Source of the DNA: Macrothele yani
Lineage: Eukaryota; Arthropoda; Arachnida; Araneae; Macrothelidae
DNA: 64,000 nucleotides
Direction of reading: 5' to 3'
Assembly: GCA_039090855.1 (NCBI GenBank)
Contig: CM076991.1
Span: 105,784,021-105,848,020 of the forward strand
Shown here: positions 13,601 through 25,600 of the stretch, in pieces
Numbering within the stretch: the first letter of the stretch is position 1
How the letters are laid out: each line of letters begins with the position of its first letter
Translations under genes and position numbers: made by a program
The notes under the pieces: generated by a model
What the model saw: the letters and a program-made list of their open reading frames with translations, nothing else
What the model was told of the DNA's origin: nothing
The model's database searches: none

Positions 13601-16600
13601 TACATGTCACTTACATAGAAAATGGATAATGAAGTCTTAAAACATGTCTGATAACTTCAACACTTGACTCATACAGACAGACTGCACTTACATATGTATC
13701 TGCAAAACATTTTTTTTTAACTGTGAAACAGGAAAGATAACACTGAATTCTCGGGGTTTAATGAGACATGTTTTATGAATCCTTTCTGGCATAACAATTA
13801 TTTTTCGAAGCACTTTTTTGGAAAAGGAGAAAATAAGTGATGGTGGTGGGGGAGGGGGTTCATTTACAATATGCAGTGGAAAAACTGTGCATTATTTAAA
13901 AAATAAAATGTGGGCATTGTTCTTTACAATGAATGGAACCAGATTTATAGAATTGGTAAACCATTTGCAAGAAGAAATAGCAACTTATTCCAAGTAATAT
14001 TACAAATGCACGCTATGAAAATTATAAACTGTATGTAAAATATTCCTCGTGGCAGAATATATTTGAAGCAAAATAATTTTTAATAAAAAAATTCAAAGCA
14101 GAGGTATGGTGGGAAACATAATATAACTTTCTTTCCAAATGGGAAAACTGTGAATTATTTGAAAAAGAAAATTAGCATAAAATGTTCTTCAAAGTCGAGG
14201 GTATCTGACAAGAAAGGATTTTTTCAAACAGATTTTTCAAAGATGTGCTTGCAAATATAAATACGTTTTCTTTTCTTTAGAACAACATTATGTTATTGCT
14301 GAAACATTACTGTTATACACGTTGTAAGTGATGATGTTATTTGGTACTGGATGCCTTCATATAATTATTGTATAATAGAATAATATAGTACAATTATCTA
14401 AATAATTAACTCATGATAATGTTTTAGGTTGTCATTTTTATTCGTACTCTTGGTTTATGCTCTCAGATTTTTTTTTATCCAACTACCTGATTTATCTGAT
14501 CCTGTGTGTAAACTGTATCCTTTGTTGATTCAATATCACGTAATACATATGGTTAAAGATATTACGGCAACCATTATACGATTGTAAATAAATATATATC
14601 GACACTATATAGAGGCAAAACTATATGCATCATGAAAGAGTGCAGAATATTAATGTGCAAGCTATGTCACTGAAAAAGAATTTTTAAAATCAGACTTTTA
14701 GAAGCAGAGAGAAAGAGAGAGCATGAAAGAAAATTTATACATAATATACTTCCTGGATGGGGAAACTGCACATTATTTAAAGTAGATATGCTTACTTTTA
14801 GTAAGATTAGGGAAAAGCCAAATTTATGGTTTTTGAGCTAGGAACTGTTAGTGCCAGTTGCATATCTTGAGTCCAAGACCTAGGCAATCTCACCCACCAC
14901 CACAGTACTATTTTTTTTTATTGTGAAGTTTAATTTTTAATTGTTAAGTAATAGAAGTAACTTATTTTAGGTACATGCTATTGCTAACATGATAACAAAT
15001 AATTATGAAGATTAGGATTTGAATACTTTATTTGTGCATGAACTCCATTCTATTTTCCTTTTGTGTAGACTTGAATGTTACGTTTTCATAAAAAGTTTCT
15101 TCCAAGTAGTTTTTCATATTTAAAAAAGAATGTTTTCCTCTGTTGACAAATCAGCCATGTTGCTCGAATGTACAACACTCCCATAAAGGGATGTTATGAG
15201 CAAGTAGCTTTTTCAAATTTTCTGTTGTGATTTCTCAGTAAATATCACTAGATAATTTTGCTCTGCTACATGGAGAAAATATCACTTAGATAATTTGGCC
15301 TTGGTTACCTGAGAAAGGAAATATAAGTTCTCAAATATCCTAAATAGGGTGGTCATGTTTTTGTTTTTTTTTAATCTTCCTTCAAGATCAAATTCTATAT
15401 ATGCATACTGGCCACTGAATTAGAAACTTTTATTCAATACCAGGTTAAAACTCTTTTAGCCAGAATTACTGCATGTATGCAGTTTGGCATAGATTCTACA
15501 AGGTCTTTAGAATAATTCTTGATGTTGACATATCACGCCTAAGTTACGTAAAAATTACAAGTGTTGGGACGTTCTGGTAGCGACTTCTACCTTCATCAGC
15601 CATGGAAAGAAACACGTGGTATTAACATCAGTTGTTGCTAGATTTCAAAATAGCTTTCCAAATGATAGGTATGTTAAAAGGTGCGTCTGTATTACAGGTG
15701 TTAGGAGTAAGGAAGATTTCAATGCTTTCGCAGTACCTTACGGCTTTCTGCTGAACAGAGTGATGTGTTGAACAATTTGCTAATCAGGAATCGCGGACAT
15801 ATTGCTGATGGTTAAAATTGAAAGGGAGGTGGAAGGGTTGCCTTTCTTTAACAACAATGACATAAGATATATCTTGATTCTTTTTAATGCAGAAAACCTT
15901 TCAGCATTTGCAGTTGTTGATGGAAATTTTAATATTTGGTCTGCTAATTTGTACACCTCACTAAACACTATGTCCAACTTATTCAACTTTATATAACAAG
16001 TAATGTCTCTTACTGATTAGTTTTTGTATTCATAAAGGGAATAAAACACCTTCAGCTCATTTTTTAGTCTATCTGTATCAAAATTTGAAGCATAGAATTC
16101 TTTAAGCTGTGACAGTAGACATTCAGGGAAGCTTTCACAAAATTTATCAAAACAGTTTGAGTCCAACATAGCCACGAATTTAAGATATAATATCGCTGAT
16201 TTTAATTCATTAACACTTTACACAAACTGAAAAAACTCTCACGAAACACGTGCTGCTACAGGCGGAAGCATCCCGGTGACTGAGTTAGTCAAAGTTTACT
16301 CTTTTCAAAGCGAACCATTGTGCAAAGCAATGGTCTATTCCCCTTATATGCTCATTCATGTTGTCATGGAAACGCTAGCAGGCAAGTGCATCGAAGGTCT
16401 TCAAATCAGAACAATGAAGACTCTGGAAGAGCTGTTTGGGTTATGCCATTGGCTTCGCTTGCCCAACTGAGTCAAAGAAGAGAGTCCGCACTTTTTTCGA
16501 AGCGAAAGCATCGACATATCTTAATACCGTTGATAATTGAATTTTATTTGTGTATATTTAATTGAATTTTATTTGTGCATTCTCTGGGCCTCGCAGCTAG

Positions 16601-19600
16601 CCTCGAATATATACGCCACTGTTTAGTACTGAATGCTGGGTAAGTCTAAATGGCACAGTGATTGACCAGATAAATGAGTTTGTATATTTGGGAAGCTTGT
16701 TTGACAGAGAGAACAGATGAGATGGCGAAATTAGCAGGCGAGTGAATTCTTCATTGAAAGTCATAGCAGCTTTGGGAGGTTTTCACAGGAATGATGAATT
16801 CTCAAAAGAGTCCAGAATGGCTGTGTATGAAAGTGTAATTGTTCCTACTCTACTGTAAGGCAGTGAAACCTGGGTACTGCAGAAGAGACATAGGAGTCAT
16901 TTGCGTGTCAGAGAAATGAGCTACTTATGGAAGATTTGTGGGAAAACACGTTCTGATCATGTGAGAAATGAAGATGTGTTGCAGTTGTGTGATGTGAAGT
17001 AAAATGTTGTTAGCAAGGTGGAGGGAGACTAATATGCTTTGGTGGTTTGGCCATGTTAAAAGAATGAGTAATGAGATGCTTACTGAGAAAATTTTTGCAG
17101 CCCACGTGGCAGGAAAGAAAGCCAGAGGAAGTTCGAGGAAGCCATGGGAGGATCAGATTCAGTAGTGTCTGCATGAGAAAAAGATTGAGTATGAAGTATA
17201 GAAGGTCTTGTGTATGTCGTGTGATGGATGTCACTGAAGCTCGTATTGTGTGTCAAGATCACTGTAAATGGAGAAGTTTGATACGGCAACAGTAAGTAAA
17301 TAATCAGTTAAAAACCTATCTGGTGGTTTCTATTTCTTTGTGGAGCTAATCTTAGGTAACAGCTTAGGGATATGTATTATAAGTTAAATGTTTATTTGTC
17401 AGATGGTCTTTTTTTGAGGAGCTAACCTCTGAACATATGAGAACAGCTTAGCGATATGTATATGTATGTATGCAGATATGCTTACAATCTTTACCATAGT
17501 GAAAGCATACAGTGCAAAGAGAATTCTTTAACTGGATTTCTGGAAGCAGAGATACAGTTGCAAAGAGGATATGAATCTATGCTACCTAACAACAGAATTA
17601 TGAAAAATCCATAAAAGGTTAGTCATAGTTAATGGTACCTGATGTAAAAAGAATTTTTTAAAATCAAACTTTTGGAAGAAGGGATGTCAAGAAAAATAAA
17701 ATGCACATTTGGGCCTCTAATGGGAAAACTGCATCATTTTGAGCAGGAAATATGCATATGTTTTCCATAATTAGCAGTACTAGACCAAATATGAATGTTT
17801 TCAATTAAGTTTTTAGAAATCTAGATACAACTACAAATATGCTGTGAACAGAAACATGTGTGTGACAAATTTGTAAAGTTGTGCACTTTAAAAATTAGAA
17901 TATATACTTGCCTGTACTCTGATATATCTTTTGCCTTAAATGCTATTGGATGCAAAAAGAATTTTTCAAATTGGGCTTTTAGAAGTAAAAATATTTAGAA
18001 AACTAAGATATTGATTTATGCTTCCTAGTAGGAAAGCTGTGATAGTGTCAGTTGAAAATTAGAATTTTTTCTTTATTTTCCTGAAGAATGTGCCAAAATA
18101 ATGATGGTATGCAGGTGTGAGATCATTACTGTGTATGTTCCTTCAATTGAATTTTCATCTCCACTTCTACATATATTAGTTCAAAGAGCCTTTTATTCAC
18201 TTCAGTGGGAAAGCTTATGTGCATATGTTCAATGAATCATTCAACTACATTCTTCTTAAACAATGGAATTCAAACTTTTATTACCATATCAATAATTTCA
18301 AAAGTATTGCCCAGCAGCTCAGATACAGGTGAATAGTTATTGTCATCATGATTGTCAGACTAAGAACAATCACTGCAAAACTTATACAACACCATTCTGC
18401 TGCTCAGGCACTGTTGCTAGAAATGAAGATCATAATTAAAGTTCTGGACATGAGTGTTTGTTAAGATACACCAACTACTGTCCATAACCACTACGTAGGT
18501 CTTTCTTTCTAATTCACAATGACACCAATAACTATATTTACTGGAAGCTGGCTGCTTTTCTTTGACAGTTACTTAAATCATGTGTCCATCAGCAAAACAA
18601 ACTACTATTACTCTGTTCATGTAAATTTAAAGCAATAATCGCTGCTGTCTGACTTGTTTATGTCACTGCCTAAACTATATAGAAACTGACCTTGCCTGTT
18701 ATCTAAAGTTTGCATATACTTATAAAATTAAATAATATCCATATTATAAGAAACTATTTTCCTCTGACTTCACCTCTTATGCAATCCTGTAAAAATCGGG
18801 CTTTGCAAAGCATGAATGTGAAAAGAAATTGCATGTATAAAAATTATTATTTAACGCATCTAGGCACAAAAGAGGCATTTGCTAAGTAGCAAAAATCATA
18901 GGAGATATCCAGGTTTCACTTACAGTAATAACACATACCTTGCTTGCATTCAGACCGAACACTGTTTTCTAAGGTATCCATCTGCAGTTGTATCCTTTTG
19001 TATTCTCGTTCAGCTTGGGAACTTTTGTGACGCAGGACTGCTAGGATAATAAGACTCAAAATCATCAAGACTGCTCCCCCAGCAGCAATTCCACCAATTG
19101 CTTCGGGAGGAAATTCGTAAGTTTTTGCAACTTCATACCTTAGAAAACCAACTTCGTACCTCAGGTTAACCCCAGCTCGCACCTAAAGATACAGAAAAAA
19201 AAAGGTCAATTAACAACAAATATAAGTTATGCAATGTTTAGACATGATAATATAGTATTCTAATGTTATAGTATGTTACTTTTGATCACTGAAACGATTA
19301 AAGTTTTCCATCTTTAGCATGATTTAATGATTAAAAGATGAGAAATACATACAATTAAAACCATGAGCACTTTCGAGGCAGCTTCTCCCTCTTCTTCAGA
19401 TGTAATAAAACACACAATCTATATATAATATAGATCATTGCATTGTGGGAAGCATGGTAAGTTAGAACAGCAGACAGGGGGAACCCATTGGGGAGCCCTC
19501 CAACTGTTGATAAATGCTGTCTTTAAATTTGAAATATGAACGTTTCTTAACAAGACGAAGTGCGTTCATAATAACATTAATTTCTGAACTCGAGATATGG

Positions 19601-22600
19601 GAATCAACAAGTTTTGCCTCAATAATCTGATGTGTGGCCTCAACAGGTACATTAGGGTACAATGAGACCACATCAAGAGATGCCAAAATGAAAGGCTGCG
19701 ATTGTGGCTGAAGCAAATCGCAGTCTTTCTATAGCCTTTGTGGAACTTTTAATAGAATAAAGTGAATCCACAATACACTGCCAGACAATTGCTAAGGACG
19801 GATGACAATAGTAACGATAGCAATCATAAAATTGAAGGCAGGAAAATGTGGAAATTAGCATAGGTGCGGGATACAGTAAGACGTGTTGAGCGTATGCAAA
19901 TTTTGGATTGCCGAACTTGATCGTGACGTCATAGCGCTGATAAGAGATATAAAGGATTTGACGCGTATTGACTGTTGTTGTTCAAACGCAAAGTTGAAAG
20001 GGAAATAATCAATTGACGGACTTACAATTTTCAGTATGTCTTTCCGACATCACCTAGATGATTTTACGCGTGGCCGTATTGAAGAAGGGCGAAAAATAAC
20101 AGATGTTGCCAGGGAGTTCGACGTCAGCCACAGTGTTGTTTCAAGGCTTTGGAAATCATTTCAAACAAATGGAGAGTGTAGCAAACGTCACGGGGGAGGT
20201 TGTGCTCACAGTACGACACCTGCAGAAGATTGGTACATAGTGCTATCAACAAAAAGACACCGGCGCAGCACAGCTAGTGAGGTAGCAAATCAGTTTATGG
20301 CTGCTACTGGCAAGCGGATCTCCCGAAAAACTGTCGCCAGACGTTTGCATGAAGGAGGACTATACACCCGCCATCCTGTTGTGTGCATCCCATTGTCCAT
20401 ACGTCACCGTACTGCCCGTTTGCAATGGTGCCATCAACATCGCAATTGGACTGATAACGACTGGTCTGCTGTCCTCTTCTCAGATGAGAGTAGATACAGT
20501 CTATCGTCTGATTGTCGACGGCAACTGATCTGGCGTGATAGTGGTACTGCATATTGTCCAGCAAACATAAAGGAAAGGGACCGATATCCGACATGTAGTG
20601 TCATGATATGGGCTGGCATCATGATCAATGGCCGTACGTCCCTCTATGTGCTTCCAACTGGGACTATGACTGGCCAACAATACATTAATGATGTTCTGCT
20701 ACCTCATGTTCGCATGTTCCGTGGTGCTGTCGGTGATAGATTCATTTTCATGGACGACAACGCAACATGTCATCGAACAGTCGCTGTCCAGGAGTGTCTT
20801 GAGAGCGAGGATATTCAACGCGTCGTATGGCCAGCATGTTCTCCAGATCTGAATCCCATTGAAAATGTGTGGGATGTTTTGGGGAGGAGTCTTGCTAGTC
20901 GCCAATGCCCTCCAATAAACAAGGACACCCTCATCTGTGCACTGACAGAGGAATGGGATAAATTACCACAACAGCTGCTTGATAATGTTGTGCAAAGCAT
21001 GACACGACGTGTGGAATCTTGCATCGCCCTCCATGGTGGCCATATCCCGTACTGACATCTTAAGCCGGAACGCCTGCGGACGGTAATTGCATTTTTTTCA
21101 CATTTACGTATTCTGCACAAAATGGCCTGTTTGTCCCTTGAACACGTTCCAAAGCCTTCTGAATTTCAGAGCACAATAAATTGTCTTTCTTGTAATGTCC
21201 TGGCATTCTGACATTATTTTATTTCACTTGGCATCCAACCACACTTACTTTTTTATGCGCTATATAGCCGTTTATGATCCGTCCTTAGCAATTGTCCAGC
21301 AGTGTATAAGTGGCTAGATATTGGGCCTAGGCTTTTTCTAAGGGTCTGGTGGGGCTAACATAGTCTGACACCAGAGGACGAATGGGAAAATTCTCTTCAT
21401 GCAATTTAACCCGTCCGAACATATCAGGCACACAATAGCCGGGGGAGGGGTGAATGCATGTGAAAAACCTTCAGGAAAAGAATAAGCCTTTTTTAGTCTT
21501 TGAAGAGCCATAACTGTGGCCTGACTAGGATCACTTTGAATGGTTTTGTGTGGAATAGTGTTAATAACTTCATGCATTTTTTTTAACATAGTCACAATTA
21601 TTCAATAACACAATCTGATTAGATTTGTCTGCAAGTACAATAGACAAGTCATTATTGTTTTTGAGTTCAACTAATTGTCTTTGCTCTTGAATAAGATCAG
21701 GTTGTGGGGTATGGTAACAAGAGTCATGTTGTAAGGTATGGGCCATTATCACTCTGGCGTAATCCTTATGCTGTTCAGGAATACATTTAACTATGCTTTC
21801 CACCTGGGTAACAGTGTTCAGTATGGATCCTTTCATTGGTGGATAAGAGAATTTTGCTCCCTTATTTAAGGCCTTGGTTTGCAGACTGTTAAATTCAATA
21901 TTACTGAGATTTTTAAACTTTGTTAGAGCAGAGTGTTCCGGGCTACCATGGTAGGTACGACAGTAGTCAGTTTGATTTCCAACACTTTTGTCGACCAACA
22001 TACACAGTTTTTTTTATATGGGTGCAAGTCAGAGTCTCTATTTCATTCCTTAAATTAGCAGAAGTAATGGTGAGCCCCTGATCTATAATAGCAGATCTAC
22101 AATACCCCTGATTTACAATACTTTTGATGTTACTATGCTACACTGCTGTCAAATTTTATTGTGCATAGCTGAAAAACATCAAAATTCTTAAAAATAACTT
22201 TTCTTCTTTGTGATTGATACAAGATGTAAATTACAACAGATAGTTACTGTGTGATTTTTTTAAAGCTTATTATTTTTATTTCACATTAAATGTTATGACA
22301 AAAATGCTAGGACAACTGTGGCTACCATTATGTTACATCAAAATGAAAGAAATCAGGAAAAAATCAAATCACTGATCTACTATAAAGCAAGTTTGGATTT
22401 AAATGCGCTTTTTACACAAAACCTGTGGTAAACTTTCAAAACACACTTAAATTATGTCAAAAGCTGAAATAACGATACTTTCAAATGATAACTTCAGTCT
22501 TTTTCAACCTAGGAAAAAGATGGATGATGGTACATGGTTGCAAGATCGCCAATGTTGTGTCCATTATTTTACTTTTAGAACTGATTTCCATATTAATGGA

Positions 22601-25600
22601 ATAAAAAAATGTGAATCAGTATTACAGTTAATGGATCTAAGAAATATTTCTAAGCTTTCCTTCCATTACCTTCATATGGATAGCAATTTAAAAAGAATAA
22701 TAATGACTGTAACATTATGGATTTGGCAACTACTTACCATAGTCCATTCTTTTGTAGGTTTAAAATGACTGAAGTTATTATTAGTAGTTGAATGTTTCCT
22801 CATTTAAACTTCTTTTTTGTACATAACTTATGCCTGTTTTTTTTAAGTTTTAATGCTTGTTATTTTATGTTGAGTGCTTATGTTCAAATTAATGAAGTCA
22901 AGACATGTCATGATACTATTATCATTTAAATTTGGTTTTAAATATCTTGAGTCAGTTTTGACAACAGTTTGGAGTACAACCCAAAAATTTGACGAACAAT
23001 AATAAAAAGTCATCCTAGTAATTCCCATAAAATAAAAGTTAAATTTAAACAGTAAAAACCATAGTTTTAAAACTGAAACTGAAATGCTTTAACCATGTGA
23101 AAAGAAAATGATTGGAAACAACTGTTGCTTACCACCACCATTGGCAAATTGTTTTCAGTTTTTCTCCCAATTTCATCAGTACCAGGTGGCTGAACTTCTG
23201 GAGGTAAACAAACAAGTTGTGCTGTGTTAAGTGATGTCAAATTACATGGCCGGGTACCAATGGTGACATTGATTTCAGATTCAGTGCTTGCAAGCCTCAT
23301 GTTTTCTCCCTAAAAAAGTTAAGTACATGCAACAAATGTTAGTATAGTCATAAATACAATATGTGAAATTATAGTTCATATGTGTATTTTACTATAAGAT
23401 CTACATAGGTCTTTTCAGAAGTTTCCTGTATGGTAGCAGTACAATGCAATGGTTGGTATGAATAAACTCGTAACTACCGTAATTTTCATCATATTATCCT
23501 CACCAATATATAGTCTGCAGAACACAAAATTCAGATAATTTTTTTTTCCCCTTCATATAATGTGCAGAACGTGACATTCAGAAAAAGAAATTGCCGTATA
23601 ATCCGCACATCGTAGATGTTGAACTGGAATTTCCGACAGAAAAGTTGGTCACATAATGACCCCGGAGTCCGAAGTACGAAAAAAAACAATTTTATTAAAT
23701 GAAGAAATTCATTTTTAAAGGTTACTTTTTTATATTTTTATCTCCGGACAGATAAAGCTCAGTGGCAAGGCATCCATAGATCATGCTGGTGCAGCTCCAG
23801 AGTATTGCATTACACCTTCGCAATGACGAAAGGCTGATACAGAACAAGTCATAGAAGTACCAGATGTACTCGAGTAGAAGTCTAAAGTTTTTTGAGGAAA
23901 TCCTGCTTTCGGAGTTGGGGGATCGGTTCATACGTGGGCCAATAAAAAATAGGTCCAGACTTCCATGAATTCTCTCGCGGAATTTACTGATGGATTTGTT
24001 TATGTTCCAGACTGCAGCACAACGGTTTTCCGCATGTTACTGCACAATTGTTTTCTGAACTCAAAACTATCAGGCAGTGACATGATCATATCCTCAACAG
24101 TGCCCACCACTTTATGTTAAATTTGGCAGTATAACTGAAACATTTCCTTCTTCAAAGACATCATGATAGCAATGAAGGAAAAAATCAGCAGCAAAGACAT
24201 TAGTCAAAACAGGGAAGGACGAACTAAACACAAGGCACAGCGCACATGAGATCTGAAAGGAGGAGTGCATAGGTTCATGCAGCAAGCGCTATGCATAAAT
24301 TTTCATCGTTTGGTTGACAAAAACAGAGATGGCACAACAGTCAGAGTAGCCTTTTTCAACAATGCAAAATGACCCCTGCCATCCCTCCCCACAACTTTCC
24401 TGATCTTTCATAATGACACCTTTCCTCTCCGCCTCCTACAAACTCCTGAACTGAGAAAAAAAAATTTGAGGGAGTTCCTTTTTGAATTATACCTCCTTTC
24501 CTGCAAAATTACCCTACGGATTTTTTTTTAAATAAAAGGGCAGTAATTTTTTTTTTTTTTTTAATCTGCATATTATCTGCATAGGCGTATAATCCGCAGA
24601 ACCTATATTTTTTAACTTTTCCAGCAGATAATCCGCAAATCATGACGAAAATTATGGTAGTAGAAACTGTTCTGTTGTTGGGAAAGAAGAGACTATGTCT
24701 TCAGTTGGTGTGTAGTTACCGATCAGGAGAGAGAAAAGAGTAAGTGAGTTTTACTTGGATGGACGTGAGAAATTTGATAAAATTAATGCTTTGTTGAAAA
24801 AAATGTGCAAAAGTCTAAGAAAGGTTTAAGAACACATGCACCATCACATGAAACTGTTCAGTAGTGGATGAATGATATTAAGAATGACAGGGAAGACACA
24901 CGCCATCACTCTTGCACAGGAGCACCAGGAATGGCCACGGGTGAATGATATTTGAAGTAAGAGTGAAAGTCATTCTTAAACATACTCAACATTTCGTGCT
25001 TGTTAATTGCTGTAGAAGTTGGTACCTCACTAGCAAATGGGTACTGCATCCTCACTGACTGGGGAACAGAAGGTATTAAAACAATTAGCCAGCAACATGA
25101 AATTCATCAATTTACGAAGGTCTGAGCAAGGGACAATAAAACGCTGCAATTGTTCACTCACATTTGAGATGGCAAAAGTGTATAAACATTGCTGGTGGCT
25201 ATGTTGAGCAGAAGTGATATGTATTTTAATTTTCTGATACAATTTATGGTCATAACTTCTATCATTGCATTGCAATAAAACTATATAGGTTTTTTTTTTA
25301 AATTACCCTTGTATAAATCTTAACTAAAACAGATCATGATTTTTTATTTTTTAAATTATTATTATAACTAGCTGGCAACCTGTGCCATGCATGGGTGGAA
25401 AAGAGGTGACTAAAATCTTTCTTGATATATACAGGGTGATTATAAATTAGTTGGGCAAAAAGAAAACCTTATTCGGCATAGTTATAAGGATGCATATGAT
25501 AATAAGTACGAATAATATAACACTGTACTTAAACACACTAAGTTTACCTTTTTTCACAAATGCTTGATGTGGCTTCCCTTGGTTACTCTGCAAATGTCCA

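Larger units (their letters stand above)
13780..18070. repeat. Array of diverged recurring motifs, interrupted by transposon insertions
   Basis: Two motifs recur with 60-80% similarity by eye: a gggaaaactg-cattatttgaaa block (near 13878, 14140, 14759, 17724, 18032) and an aagaatttttaaaatcagact-tttagaagcagaga block (near 14217, 14676, 17519, 17649, 17798, 17958). Spacing is irregular, roughly 130-300 bp within clusters. The array is split by the Tc1-end repeat, the hAT relic and LINE copy 2. No coding content was seen. Confidence 0.5.
19442..22010 (-). mobile_element. Penelope-like retroelement, decayed, split by Tc1 insertion
   Basis: The minus strand reads an N-terminal Penelope region at 22001-21570 ([25 protein letters not shown]), a degraded middle at 21595-21338, then the palm domain at 19716-19462 with [15 protein letters not shown] and [18 protein letters not shown], the F-x4-Y-x-Q-x2-G-x2-MGSP signature of Penelope reverse transcriptases. 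Frameshifts and stops are present. The order is interrupted only by the Tc1-like element. The 3' part (catalytic YADD-type motif and GIY-YIG) is missing at the low-coordinate end. Confidence 0.85.

Noticed and set aside
20304..21120. Minus-strand ORFs inside the Tc1 transposase
   Set aside because: Antisense shadows of the transposase coding strand.
22454..22768. 104-codon plus-strand ORF as a gene
   Set aside because: No motif, no promoter or splice context, and composition matches AT-rich intron.
25368..25420. actagctggcaacctgtgcc as a transposon terminus
   Set aside because: Resembles a word common in arthropod repeats, but no partner end or coding part was found.
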